DNA from: Benincasa hispida
Lineage: Eukaryota > Streptophyta > Magnoliopsida > Cucurbitales > Cucurbitaceae
Direction of reading: 5' to 3'
DNA: 64,000 nt
NCBI RefSeq assembly: GCF_009727055.1
Contig: NC_052357.1
Coordinates: forward strand, 7,775,182-7,839,181
The notes under the pieces were generated by a model, which saw only the letters and a program-made list of their open reading frames with translations, had not been told where the DNA came from and did not search any database. The stretch's first letter is position 1; each line of letters starts with the position of its first letter. The translations under genes were made by a program, and so were the position numbers. Positions 1 to 12,400 of the stretch are shown here, one piece after another.

Positions 1-1480
1 CAGTATTTAATTTTTATTTTTTTAAAAAATCAGTTTTAAACTAATGAGACTAACTTATACGCAAACCATGTTTTAATTGATTTATAAATTATTCCAAATT
101 CTTGACTCTTTTTTTTTTTTTTTTTTTCATGAAACACAAATTTGATGAAATATGAGTGACATATGCCTAAAAAATACACTATAGATCTCAAATTATCTCA
201 CATCTATTTCTAATGTTGCTCTCAAAAAAAAAAAAGAAAAAAAAAAGATATTTATTTCTAATGGTATGAATGAAATGTTATTTATGAAAATGCCCCTTCT
301 TACTTTTCTGCAAAAATTTCTCAACCCATGTCTCACGTTTTAATTCCCATCTCCTCTTCAGGTTCACATTACATTACTATCTTTACTAAACAGTCAATCA
401 TGCAATCCTATAATTTAGATCCGTTTTATAACTATTTTGTGTTTTTATTTTTTTTATTTATGCACATTTCTTATAATGATTTACATATTTCTTAAATATA
501 ATAATTGAATTCTTAGCTAAATTTCAAAAACAAAAACAACTTCTTCAAAACTAATTTTTTTAGTTCTCAAAATTTGGCTTGGTTTTTTAAACCACAATTG
601 TAAGATAAATAACAAATGAAGAAATTTGGGATGGAAGTAGTATCCATGAACTTAATTTTCAAAAACAAAAATAAAAAACAAAATGATTACCGAATATAAC
701 TTTAGTGATACGTATATAAACAAAACCCTTAAATAAGTAAATAATATCTAATTGGTTTCTCAATTTTCACTTGTTTAGTTGTCTCATAACTTTAAAATGT
801 GTCTAATATGTTTCTAAACACTAAAAATATCTAATAGATCATTATGTTTTCAATTTTTTTGTCCAACAGACAATACTTTTAAATTATAAAATCAATTGAT
901 ATATTAGATATAAAATAATCCTAAACTTTTAATTTTTCATATATTATATATGAGAATCTTAAATAATATTGAATATGTCGCCAGTATAATAGATATAAAA
1001 TTAAAAATTTAGAATCTATTTAACACGAAATTGAAAGGTTATAATTAAACTTAGATAGATAATTTTTTTTAAAAAAATGATGAATTTATATAATGCAAAA
1101 TTGAAAGTTCTTAGGGGAAAAAAAGTAGAAGTAGATTGTAAATTCAAAAGTTGGAAGTAAACTCGTAATTTAATTTAATTAAAAATGTTTATATTTTTGT
1201 TGGGAATCTTTAGATTTATATTGAACAATCATTCAGTGTGGGACCCTAAACTTCTCTTATGCCTTCTCGTGAAGCCTCAGTGCCTGTGATTCAGATTTTT
1301 ATCATTAGCCTCTCTCTCTCTTCTAGTCACTTCCCATCCAAATCAGGGCGAGCTGTTTTATTCTCACCCGAGGTAAAACTTTTCTTCAATAACCTCCAAT
1401 CAAATCATTCCATTTTTTATTTAATTTTAATAAATTAAAGGCGGGTTAAAAAAAAAAAAAAAAGAGTCAACCTATTTATA
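1..1480. other. AT-rich intergenic DNA, no gene recognised
   Basis: The stretch is very AT-rich, with homopolymer A and T runs and no reading frame that resembles a protein. The only less AT-biased part is about 1230-1375, which has a CT-rich tract and ends in a sequence that could be a splice donor (CCCGAG then GTAAAAC at about 1367-1379). That part could be a 5' untranslated exon of a transcript I cannot follow. The long direct distance to the next recognised gene at 9441 makes a link to it speculative. Confidence 0.5.
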
Positions 1481-1630
1481 AACATAACAAAATGTCATTA
1501 TTTATATGTGATAGACCGCGATAGAATTCTATCACTACTTCTATCACTCGGTCAATGAATGGATAATAAAAGTTGTAATAGAAGTCTATCGTAGTTTATT
1601 ATTGATAGATAAAAGACATTTTGCTATGTT
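1481..1630. repeat. MITE-like inverted-repeat element with TCTATC core
   Basis: The left end AACATAACAAAATGTC (1481-1496) and the right end GACATTTTGCTATGTT (1615-1630) are inverted repeats matching at 15 of 16 positions. The interior is made of GATAGA/TCTATC blocks and has no reading frame. Related copies lie at 7264-7404, 8317-8484 and 34878-34960. It is a short non-autonomous DNA element by structure; the superfamily is not clear because I cannot define a convincing target duplication. Confidence 0.7.
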
Positions 1631-1743
1631 AAGAGTGTGTTTGAGATACATTTTCAAGTAATTAACTTAAAAAAACAAGTTATCTTGGAAGAAATTTGAG
1701 TATTAGGAAACCGTTTAAAATAGCTTTTAAGCGCACTTTAATA

Positions 1744-1966
1744 AGAGTCCATTTAGATTGACTGTTTTTCAAAAAAATCATTTTTATTTAAATACTTTTG
1801 ACAAAAACCAATTAAAATACACTTGAATAACTATTTTGACTGATTGTCAAACACTCCACTTTCTTCAAAAATGACATAATTAAATGTATTCCAATCACCT
1901 CCTTTTTATCAAAAGTGTTGAGTTTTTTGAAAAATATTTTTTTCCAAATCAATCCAAACGGACCCT
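1744..1966. repeat. MITE-like element with GGGTCCGTTTGGATTG-type ends
   Basis: The left end (AGAGTCCATTTAGATTGACTG) and the reverse complement of the right end (AGGGTCCGTTTGGATTGATT) are similar, and both are followed inward by an A/T-rich block with a run of A. The interior is non-coding. The left end has decayed relative to the right, so this is an old copy. The end type resembles that of the repeats at 40.8-41.8 kb, which also carry a CCCGTTTGG start. Confidence 0.55.
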
Positions 1967-2679
1967 AAAACAATTATCCATAGATTAATATTTAATCTTT
2001 TTCCTAGTTGGAAGTAGAAGTTTCAAAAACTTTTGGTTAATTCAAATATACTATAAAGACTCTCATAAACTTTTTAATTATGTTTCGATTTTACTAGTAG
2101 ATCTTAAAAAGTCTCAATTTTTGGAAGTTTGAAATTGTTTCAAAATACCTTGTTCTTTCTGAAAAAAAAAATTGATAAAAAATTGAGGTTATGATTTAAG
2201 TCTAAAGAGTGGAAGTCATATTTCAACTCTATAGAAGATTTAAAATGTTTAAATCATTTACAGGATGCTTCACAAGATTAACATCTAAACTAAGTAGAAA
2301 TTTGAGATTGTTTAAAAGAAACCTTGTAAGAGTCTTATTATTGTTATAATTATTATTTTATGAATGATGGAAAATTTTGGCATGACAAGTTATGTCCAAA
2401 CACATATTTTAAACTATGATGAAGATTTTGTTAGTGTCATTTACAAAATCATTTACATTAGATAGAATTGACGACGTTAATTTACAAAAATGATATTGCA
2501 AATTGTGTTACGTGCCTTTCAATTTTTACACATCCAATTATTTCATTACACCCAACATTTTTTTTAAACCAATTTTTTCTAGAATCATTCCTAATTTTAA
2601 TTAATCTATTTTAGTTGTTGAACAATAACGAAGAAGATAACTATTCTAGCTTTTCTTATAATTTCAATATAGATTATTT

Positions 2680-3075
2680 AACACATTACAAAAAAAATGA
2701 CCTTTTGCCGACGCCACAAATCGTCAAGATAGCCTTAAAAAGCATCGGCAAAAAGTAATGTCGATGCTTTTCAAATGTCGGAAAAAACTATTGGGATATG
2801 TCCGTCGGGATATCTTATCTCGATAGTTTTTTCGTTGGCATCGACATAGACTGTCTATGTCGACGCCTTTTAAGTTCATGGGTTTGTTGACGCCGAATGC
2901 ATGGTGTCGGCATAGACCATCTACACCGACGCCATGCATATGTATCGGCAAGATGCTTTCTCGATACTTACTTTTGTATGCGTCGGGATATGATGTTTTT
3001 ACAGATATTGAACTTTTGCCAACACTTTAGATATAGCGTCGGGATGGATGATGTTTGCTTATGTCTATGTAGCAT
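2680..3075. repeat. CACTA-like subterminal repeat region (fragment)
   Basis: The stretch starts with CACATTACAAAAAAAATGACC and contains many degenerate direct and inverted copies of a short motif based on GCCGACGC / GTCGGCAT / GTCGATGC. Dense short motifs in both orientations next to a CACTAC-like terminus are the usual layout of En/Spm (CACTA) transposon ends. The opposite end and a transposase were not found, so this is called a fragment or short derivative. The overlapping 75-residue frames on both strands are products of the repeat and are not genes. Confidence 0.5.
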
Positions 3076-3784
3076 CAACATTGACTTTATTTTTAAAACT
3101 ATATATCTTTTTAAAATAGTATATTTCTCTTAGCTTCAATTGTAGCTAAATATGTTGATAGTTTGTATGAAGCAAAATGTTTGAAAATAAAAAACAACCA
3201 AACTTCATTTAAATAGTTATAGATATTCTTACAACTTATATTGTTCTAAAATAAAATAGACATATATGAACTAAAAATAACAAAAATATGAATCTTTATT
3301 TTAAAAAAAACACTTAAGTTTAAGAAACAAAACATTGACATAAAAACATTTCAATCATGTTCGGCTACGAAGTCATGGATGTAATATTGATCCAATAGAT
3401 AAACAAATGATACAAATTTTAGATTATAATTAAAATATCTAAATTTAAACTTTTTTCTCCACTCATATATATTTATATAAACACATTCTTTAACTCAAAT
3501 TTCTCAATACATATTCAAAACAACAAGAACAATACATACATCATTAATTCACAATCCTCAATTCAACGTTCAAAACAGTAAGAATCATACATATGAAATG
3601 CTTGTAATAAAATACGATAGGCTAGAGTCAATAGGTTGTTTGAAAGAGATTTTTATTGGGTAGATGAATACTAGATAACAAAAGAACATAATCAATCATC
3701 AAAATTAACTATTATTTTTTAAAATACATTTCTAAGACTAAAATAATAATTATCTAAAAGTTATAGGTACTTTGAAAGTCAAGT

Positions 3785-4395
3785 AGGGTGTTCAAAAAAT
3801 TGATGATCCAAAAAAATCAATCAACCTAAATCAACCCTTTCGATTTGGGTTGGGTTATGAACTCTTTTGGGTTGGATTGGGTTCAAATAAATGAAAATTT
3901 TATGAGTAAGGTTAGTTCATGGGTCACCTAAAATAACCTAAACCAACCCGAACTTATTATTAACTTTAAAATGTATATATATATATATATATATATNTGT
4001 ACAATTAGATATACTATATTTATTTTAGTTTTCTTTAATTTTATAAGTTTTTTGGATAATTTATTCTTCAACAACTCTTAAAAATATATATATATTTTTT
4101 TTACACTTTGAAAAAAGATTATACATTATATAAATTGAACTCGAGTTGTTAATCTTGATTCATATATGAAAATAGTTAAAATGTTAATATTTTACTTCCT
4201 TTTTATAAAAAAAAAATTAAATAAATGACCCGAGTAACCCGAATCAACCCAACCCAAATGTTTCATGGTTGGATTGGGTTGGGTTCATTTTTTAATGATG
4301 GTTATTTGGGTTGAAGAAATTACAACCCGAACAATTGGGTTGGATCTAAAAAGTCCGTCGACTCAATTCAGCCTAATCCAACTTATGTGATGAGA
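3785..4395 (+). repeat. Dispersed repeat with GGGTTGGGTT boxes, copy 1
   Basis: The repeat is about 600 bp. It has TTGGGTTGGGTT-type boxes near its left end and both orientations of that box near its right end, separated by an AT-rich centre. The centre matches 35320-35825 in order and orientation (shared landmarks: TTTTGGATAATTT, ACTCTTAAAAATA, AACCCGAACAATTG and the GTTGGGTTGGGTT block), so the two are diverged copies of one family. The left edge AGGGTGTTCAAAAAATTG resembles a hAT terminus, but I do not see the matching right terminus. No protein is encoded. Confidence 0.7.
3972..3997. repeat. AT microsatellite with one unresolved base
   Basis: An (AT)n run inside the dispersed repeat ends in a single N at 3997. 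The tract is a plausible place for an assembly or polishing failure, so its length should not be trusted. Confidence 0.9.
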
Positions 4396-4932
4396 TATAG
4401 TTTTATATATATATTATCTCATTTCCAAAATTCACATATGCCTTTTAATTTATCTAAAGAAAAAAAATTACTATATGGTTGCAAGGCCACAATCGCAAGT
4501 AGTTCACGGGACCTAAAAATAAGAGCCAAACCAAGAATCCTATAAATGTTGTACTTCTTAGGGTACACCCTCACATTATTCCTTTAAATTCATTTTTAAG
4601 TATTATAATTTCATGCATTGTTCAGCTTTTTAGGTTTCTCAAATGCCCATTAATAAATTTTAATTCAAGAATAAAACACAACAGAGACAAATGTTTTTTA
4701 TATTAAATAAATTTATGTGTTTCATAAATAATAATAATAATAATAATGTTAATTAATTGTTATACCTTGGTTTGGGAATCACTGCATGTTTCTATAACAT
4801 GCAAGTTTTAGATTCATAACAAAATATGTTTATGAATTATTTATTTATATCTTCACTAGACAAAAGAGTTTTGAGTCAAACATGGTCTTCTAACAAAATA
4901 TTTTGAAATCTTAATTAATTTTTGAGGTTTAA

Positions 4933-5426
4933 AGTATTGTTTGATTGTTAGATTTTAAAATGTTACACTTATGATCTCTTAATTTTGAGTTTGATTTCAA
5001 TTTAGTCCTTCAATTTTAAGGTGTTACAATTTTATCCTTGAAATTTTTGTTTTCTTTCAAGTTGGTCCCTAAGTTTTAAGATTTATACTTTTAATTTCGA
5101 TTTTTCACTAAACACCCTCTTTTAGCAATTGCCGTCAATTATTTATTAATTAATTTTTGAACTAAAACTTTAAATTTAAATTTATTAGGGATAGAAAATA
5201 GTAAAATTGAATTAATTATAAATATTTAATTCTTTTAAAAAAATTAATGGACATTTAACTCGACCGAAAGTGAGTATTTATTGAAAAATCAAAATTAAAA
5301 ATGTAAATCTTAAAATCTAGTGACCAAATTAAAACAAAATTCAAATTTCGACGAAAAAATTTGTAATACTTTAAAGCTTAAAGACTAAAGTGTAACGTTT
5401 TAAAACCTAGAAACCAAATAGATACT
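4933..5426. repeat. Long inverted-repeat element (MITE-like)
   Basis: The two ends are long imperfect inverted repeats. The left arm runs from about 4933 (TTGATTGTTAGATTTTAAAA and on), and the right arm ends at about 5426 with the complementary series (ACGTTTTAAAACCTAGAAACC). Arms of well over 100 bases separated by a short centre would fold into a long hairpin. A related copy lies in the second intron of the IDD gene at about 10645-11000. No coding capacity is seen. Such hairpin elements are common sources of small RNAs in plants; that role is not shown here. Confidence 0.65.
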
Positions 5427-5967
5427 ATACCAAAAATTGAGGAATGAAAAGGTATCTTTTTGTTTGATATTAATATTTAGAATAATTGACGGATCATAAA
5501 GTTATTTTAAGAAAGAATAAAATTAGGAGGTCTAAAATTATATGTGAATATAATTATTGTTGAAAGCTTATAATAAGTTAAAATGAAATTGGAATTTATA
5601 TATAGGTGCTGTAGAATGGGGTCAATTTCGGCTGGCCTTCTGTTAAGGGGTCACAAAATTGGCCAAACTTTTTGACATAAGAGTCAACTAATTGCATCTT
5701 TTTTTCTGCCTTGGAGATCGTAAAACTCAAGTCATAATCTTTGATTAATTAAGCTCTAATAATACCTAGTGATGTCACATTAATCTAATAAATTAGGGTT
5801 TTAATATTTAATCATATTTTTTCCTTTCTAATCAACTCCTTGTACTTGAATAAAGTCACCCTAACCCAAAAGAGCCCACTTTTACAATTCACATCAAGCT
5901 CTCGTTGGGTAAATTTTAGATTTATCAAATTTTCATCTAGGGTGCCATTAAAATGGAGATTATAATT

Positions 5968-6470
5968 GTTAGGGATAGGTTTAGACTAAAGTGTATTATC
6001 AACTTTACTTGAGTCTGTAGATTATCAGATCAATGAGATGATGATATTCAAGTCAACAAAACAATCTCGAGGACCTAAATGGGTCTGGAGAAAAAGAGAG
6101 GTTGTGCTCGACCTCGACCAAGAAGGAGGTCAAGATTCTCCTTTCAAGGAACGGGCTATTGTCAAAGTGTTCCCAACACTTTAAGGTATGAAAAAGAGGA
6201 GAAAAGCTTAAATGACCTGCTCGACCTCAACCTTGGTTGAGTCTCCCCATTTGATGAATGAGGCATATAAAATACCTGTTCCATTCCATTTGTTTCGAGG
6301 ATAAGCCTAACATGACTTGGATGTCCTAGGTCAGAAATTTTCTATAAATACATTATTATAACTTCAAAAGAAGTAAGTTTATTTTTGTATTCCTAAAGGT
6401 TCTTGCTACAATTTAAAGTCTCTTACTGATGTAGATATCAAAAGTGTTTGTGGTGAGTAACACATCAATG
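5968..6470 (+). mobile_element. Possible solo LTR or LTR fragment
   Basis: The block is more GC-rich than its surroundings. It starts with TGTTAGGGATAGG, contains direct copies of GCTCGACCTC (about 6107 and 6219), carries a TATAAATAC box at about 6342, and reaches a candidate CA end at about 6470 (ACACATCA). These are the features of a plant LTR. I find no second LTR, primer site or polypurine tract, and no clean target duplication, so the call is tentative. Confidence 0.35.
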
Positions 6471-7263
6471 TTCAGATTCTTCTTGTCTTATAGATGATCG
6501 TTTGGATTAATGATTAAAAGAAACATATCAAATAGAACTTTAACTAACTACAAGAAAAAGAATAATAGGCAGAAATAACACATACTTTTGTAAAGAAAAA
6601 TTGAACTTGGGACACTTCGAAGCTAGCAAAGTAGCTTTATATTACACGACTTCCAATTGTAGCCACCTATATATATATATTTGATAATCATTAAAAGATT
6701 CATTATTATCCTTAATTAACTAAAAAAAAATGAAAAAATAAAATTGTGAATGATTTGCATTACAATATGACACTTTATTTGATAATGGATTGCACTAAAT
6801 TGCCTTGCTGTATAGCAAACAAAATAAGATGTGACAAAAAAATTATGGAAAAAGAAAGATGATAGTAAGTTAGAAAAATAATGAGAAGAAGGAAAAGAAA
6901 AGTAACAATAATAATGAATCAATGAATCAATGATATTTGGGCTCAATTGCATGCAAACATAATAATGATGATGAGTTTGATTCTTTAGAGGGTATGAAAA
7001 TAATAAATGCATAATATTCAAACTATATTGATACTGTCTTCTTCAAATGTATGGGTTTTCCTTTGCTTTTTTTCTTCTTTTCTGTTTACTTTAGGGGAAG
7101 AGAGAAAGGAAAGGTGATAGTGATTAAACATTAAGGGTAACCAGGAAAATTTGTCCACCTTTTTATCATATTCAAATAGAGGAAAAAGAGAAATTTTAGG
7201 AAAGAAAATAAAAACCCTAATAATTTTAACTAGTGAATAGGAAGAATGTCAAATTATTTATAG

Positions 7264-7404
7264 AAATAGCAAAAAATACTGGTAGATATTGATCGACTTC
7301 TATCAACGTCTACCAATGATATACTTTCATATGTTTCTATCTATCTATCTATCATGATAGCCTTCTATCAGCATCTATAAAAGAATATTAAAATTTTGCT
7401 ATTT
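7264..7404. repeat. MITE-like element of the TCTATC family
   Basis: The termini AAATAGCAAAA (7264-7274) and TTTTGCTATTT (7394-7404) are exact inverted repeats of 11 bases. The interior carries several TCTATC/GATAG units, including a short tandem run of TCTA. It is the same family as the elements at 1481, 8317 and 34878. Confidence 0.65.
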
Positions 7405-8316
7405 TGTGTAACTAATTTCATTTATTTTTCTATTTTTGAAAATCCTCTTTTTACTATTCACTAAAATTAACAAACTTTCTATTTGTTCAATTTGATTATT
7501 GAATTTTGATATGTATTATACTTATTATTATTATTACTACTTTTTACAATTTGTGGAATTTTACGGTTACAGTTTATAATTGTCAGTAATAGTTTATTAT
7601 TGACAATTGATTATTGTCGTTAAAAGGGTAATTGTAACATCTTTTCGAAATTGTTATTGATATTGATACGTTGATGTGCGATACAATGATTAAAAAAAAA
7701 TCTCTATCACGAACGTTAGTTGTGATAGTTTTTAAATATCATTGAATTATAGTTTTGTTGTAGTGGGAGGAATCAAACCTATATATATGATAGTTAGCCA
7801 ACATGAACACATCTCAAAGATTAAGGCATTACCTACTCATTTCCTCCAATGAGATGTTTAAATGTGATCAGTTGAAGTATGCTCATTTTGACTATGTTTG
7901 TTTCGCTTTTGGTACAACAATGTAAAAGTAGAAAAGTTAAAAAAGTTAAAAAGAAAAAGAAACACAAATGTGAAAGTAAAAAATTTGACGAAATGAGTAG
8001 ATTTTAGAAAGAGAGAGAAAAAAAAAGTAGAAATTAGAAATCAACACAAAGATTTAGGTGACTTACTAACAGTTTGTTAGCAAAGTCCACGGGTAAAAGA
8101 AGAGAACAATTTTTTTATTAGAGAAAATATTATATAATAAAAATTACAAAAGCATCAGTAGGATTAGCAAGACCTGTATTTGGTCTTCGAAGTGTCAAAA
8201 CAATAGATTCAATATGCATTCCAACCAGTATAATTCCCTTAATCTTTGAGGTAACGTGTTCATAGGCATTACAATTCTTTTAGGAGGATTTTCAAAAATA
8301 TATAAATAAGGGAAAC

Positions 8317-8484
8317 TATTTACACAAAATAGAGACTCTTATAAAGGTTAATAGAGGCTGATAAAAGTTTAACAGTGTTTATCGATGATAGAAATTGATA
8401 GAAGTCTATCATTAATACTATATATAATAGAAACTGATACAAGTCTAGAAGTCTATCAATATATTTTTTTACCATTTCTGTAAA
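8317..8484. repeat. MITE-like element of the TCTATC family
   Basis: The left end TATTTACACAAAATAG and the reverse complement of the right end (CTTTACAGAAATGGT) are similar inverted repeats. The core contains GATAGAAGTCTATC-type blocks like those in the other three copies. The 68-residue minus-strand frame here is a by-product of the repeat. Confidence 0.55.
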
Positions 8485-8869
8485 GTTGGACATTTCTTCT
8501 ATCAGTGAAAATTTTTCATTTTTCAAAGATCATATTGCATTACAATAATTATCTTCTAATTAATTGACAATTTTTCATATATAATATACGTTTTCATTTT
8601 TTTTTATCTTTTCGGATATAATAATAACATGTGAGAGTATGAATTCAAATATTTAACATTTTTAAATAAAGAATATACTTTAACCAATTGAACTATAGTC
8701 ACGTACGTATGAAACACGAGAAAAAAATAACACAAATAATAAATTTCACAAATAATAATAATAAAAAAAATGAATACCAAAAGGAAAAGACAGAAAGTGC
8801 AACGTCAGAATTAGCCGTAGGGTTCCTGATGGCTTTTTATTTATTTTTTATTTTTTTAAAGAGTTTATC

Positions 8870-9440
8870 TTTTGGAGCTGTGTTTTTGTGATTACATTCC
8901 ACAGAGAGCTTCTTCAATTCTCATCCATATCTCTCTCTCTTCCTTCTTTTTCTCTCTCTAGAATTTCAAGAACTGGGTTTTGTATTTTTGGATTCTTTTT
9001 TTTTTTTTTGCTTCCTAGCAAGATTTTAAATTTTCTTTTGTATATGTTTAATCATATCAAAAAAAAATTTTAAAAAAAGTTGAGTCTTTGAATTCTCTCT
9101 CTCTCTCTCTCTTAAACAGCAGGCTGCTTGTTTCTTTTGAGCTTTCAAAAAAACTAAAAGTTGTCTCTTTGGTTGGAGCCAAATCAAAGATTGAATGCAG
9201 TAAAGAACATATATATGTTATAATCTTCAAAAAAAAAAAAAAAATTCTTCTTTTTTTTCTTATTTTGTCTTGAATTAGATCTTGGAAACTTTTGTTAATT
9301 ACTCAAAATACAACAATTGTTTCTTATTCTTCGTCGTCGTCGTCTTTGTTAGATCTGTTTTTTGTTGTCTCATGAAACCAATATAAGAGGGGTTTCTTTC
9401 TTTTCTTTTCTTTTTTGTTTCTGAATTTTATGAAATTAAG
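8870..9440 (+). promoter_or_regulatory. Promoter-proximal and 5' untranslated region of the IDD gene
   Basis: CT-rich stretches, including a (TC)n run at about 9094-9112, and T-rich sequence precede the start codon, as is usual for plant 5' UTRs. There is no in-frame upstream extension of the IDD reading frame. I cannot place the transcription start. A (TC) tract ending in CTCTCTCTAG at about 8950-8960 could be a splice acceptor of a 5' UTR intron. Confidence 0.45.
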
Positions 9441-12400
9441 ATGATGATGAAAGGTAATTTTTTGTCTGAACAACAACAACAACAAATTGTAGTGATGGAT
9501 GAAAATTTGTCGAATTTGACTTCTGCATCTGGTGAAGCTACTGCTAGTGTTTCTTCTGCCAATAAAACTGAATTCCCCAATCAATATTTTGCTCCTCAAA
9601 GCCAACCACCACCTCCTCCTCCTCCTAAGAAGAAGCGCAACCTTCCTGGAAATCCCGGTAAGCTCTGATACCACTCCTTCATCAACCTTCACTAACCCGA
9701 TCAACAATTACAGTACTCCTCCTTCATCATAATTAGGTCCATGAATTACAGTACATCTAGGTTATGTGTTACAGTATTGTACTACTCCTTCATTATATTA
9801 AGTCGATGAATTACTTTTTTTTTTTTTTTTTTCTATTTACGGATTGAATTGAAATTGAGGGGGTGGAATTTGGATTGAATTATTGTAATTTGTTTCTGTT
9901 AGACCCAGATGCGGAAGTGATAGCGTTATCGCCGAAGACGTTGATGGCGACGAATAGATTCGTGTGTGAGATATGCAACAAAGGGTTTCAAAGAGATCAG
10001 AATCTTCAACTGCACAGAAGAGGGCATAATTTACCATGGAAATTAAAGCAAAGAACAAACAAAGAGATAATAAAGAAGAAGGTATATGTATGTCCAGAAG
10101 TGAGTTGTGTACACCATGATCCATCAAGAGCACTTGGTGACTTAACAGGAATAAAGAAGCACTTCTGCAGAAAGCACGGTGAAAAGAAGTGGAAATGCGA
10201 TAAGTGCTCTAAGAAATATGCAGTTCAATCTGATTGGAAAGCTCACTCCAAGATCTGTGGCACAAAGGAGTACAGATGTGACTGTGGAACTCTTTTTTCA
10301 AGGTTTTTTTTTTTTTTTTTTTTTTAAATTTTATTTTTCATTTATAATGTTCTTTTTTCTTAATTTAATTAATTAATCAATTCTTCCTCCATTATTATGG
10401 TATAATTGTTCTGAATTAATTTGCATTTATGATCGTGAATATCTTGGTTTTCTGAAATCTGCATTTTAATTTCGGAATCTGTAATTTTGTCTTGTCTTTT
10501 TCAGAAGTTAATTATTAATTTGCATTCCCTTAATTAAATATAGAGCTTTTTTATTTTTTCCTTTTTCTTTTTCAACCTTTATCAAAATGAGGAGAAAACA
10601 TTTTTGGGCCTATTTTTATTTGGATGTTATGTCATGCATTTAATCTTTGAATTTTCAAAATGTTATTATTTTAATTTTAAAATTTGAATTTCATTTCAAT
10701 TTGGTCATTACGTTTTAATATTTACACATTTTTAATCTCAAATTATAAGCTCGAATGATCAAATTGTAACATTTTAATTTTTTTTTTCTATGTGCTTTTT
10801 TGTTATTCTAATAAAATTGGGGTTGAGATATATATGATGAGGGTACTAAAGAATCTGTCACCTAGTTGAGATATTCTGATGTACCACTGACCCACATTAC
10901 CTGTCGTATCATTCTCTAAAAGGAAAGTTTAACATTTTAGAATCTAGAGACTAAATTGAAATCAAATTTAAAAATTAAAAACTAACGTGTAATATATGAA
11001 CGTTAAGGACATGCCAGAGAAGTATTTTTAGGAAAATAAAAATTGGAAGTGTTTTTTGTTTACAGCTCTTCTAAATTTGTCTTTGTACTATTAGATATAT
11101 CTTTGGCTTTTGTGTGTATGTTTTTTTCTTCTCAACTCTTTTTTGTCTCTCTCATGCAGAAGAGATAGTTTCATTACACATAGAGCCTTTTGTGATGCAT
11201 TAGCAGATGAAAGTGCAAGATCAGCCATGGCATTAAACCCTCTTCTCTCTTCTTACAACAGTAACAACAATAACAATTCACAAGAATTCCTTAATAATAA
11301 TAATTTCGCTCTGAAACGAGACTTCAACAATAACAACAACAACAATTTGAGAGCGGAGATTCCACCATGGCTACAACCATCAGATCTCCGAGCGGAAATC
11401 CTGATGGGGAGTGGCCACGAGGAGCATAATCATGAAACCCTAAACCCTAACCCTAACCCGAGTGGACACGGGTGCGGGCCCACAAGTGGTCTTCCTCCTC
11501 CGGCATATCAATCTTGTTCTCCTCATATCTCAGCCACTGCACTGCTGCAGAAGGCAGCTCAGATGGGTGCGACCATGAGTAGTACCACTACCACGAGTGG
11601 CTCTATGCCAAGGCCCCACAAGCTTCTTCACGTGTCTACAGGTTCACATTCTAATTTCTTTCTTTTTATTGTTTTCACTCTTTCCATATTTTATGAATTT
11701 TTTCGTCAATTTAATCTTTTATTCATATTCATTACACGCATGTTTAGTTATCTACTTACTCATTTAATTAAAATATTAATTCGGTAGAAAATGAATGTTA
11801 TTTTAGGAGATTTATTCCAATATTATAATATTACTAGACTCACAAGCTTAAATTGATTAGTTATGGTAAATTTATTATCTTATTTATATTCTCTTTACTT
11901 TCGATAGTTTTGAAAAAATTATCATAAAATTCTCGATATTGATAAGAGGAAATAATATAATAGGACTGAAGAAACTAGACCTAAAAGCTTAAATTGATAT
12001 ATAGGTTATTTTAGTTTACAATGTTATTCATATTATCAACACTTTTCTCTTTATGTATATATATATATATATATTTTTTTAAATTAACCTTATAAAATTT
12101 TTATGTTTTTTTAATTCACTTTATACTTCTTTTTCATGTTGAGAACCAAATAAAACTAAAAACAAAAAAGTTTTGTTTGTTAACTAATTGAGAGACAATA
12201 TTATAAAACTTTCACACAAAAACATAAATTGATAGGTTAGGTTAAATTTGACATTTTTAGTATTTTCATTTATTTTTTGTTGGTGAAACTTTTGACATGA
12301 AAGTTGATATATAGCACATAATTATTCAAATTGAGCTATATATGATAAGTTTGTCAAATTGGGATGAATTTGAAGTTATATAAATAAAATAATATATAAT

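Larger units (their letters stand above)
5427..8860. other. Intergenic DNA upstream of the IDD gene
   Basis: No reading frame in this stretch resembles a known protein. It contains a possible LTR fragment (5968-6470), two TCTATC-type MITEs (7264-7404 and 8317-8484) and AT-rich sequence. The 101-residue frame on the minus strand at 6716-7021 is low-complexity His/Tyr/Ser/Phe sequence expected by chance in such DNA. Confidence 0.55.

Noticed and set aside
6716..7021. 101-residue minus-strand frame
   Set aside because: Low-complexity His/Tyr/Ser/Phe composition in AT-rich DNA, without domain or splice context.
9324..9707. 127-residue minus-strand frame over IDD exon 1
   Set aside because: It is antisense to the IDD exon and leader, with low-complexity Arg/Leu/Lys stretches.
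11436..11462. CCCTAAACCCTAACCCTAACCC, a plant-telomere-like run
   Set aside because: It lies in exon 3 of the IDD gene and encodes in-frame LNPNPNPSG. It is coding repeat, not an interstitial telomere.
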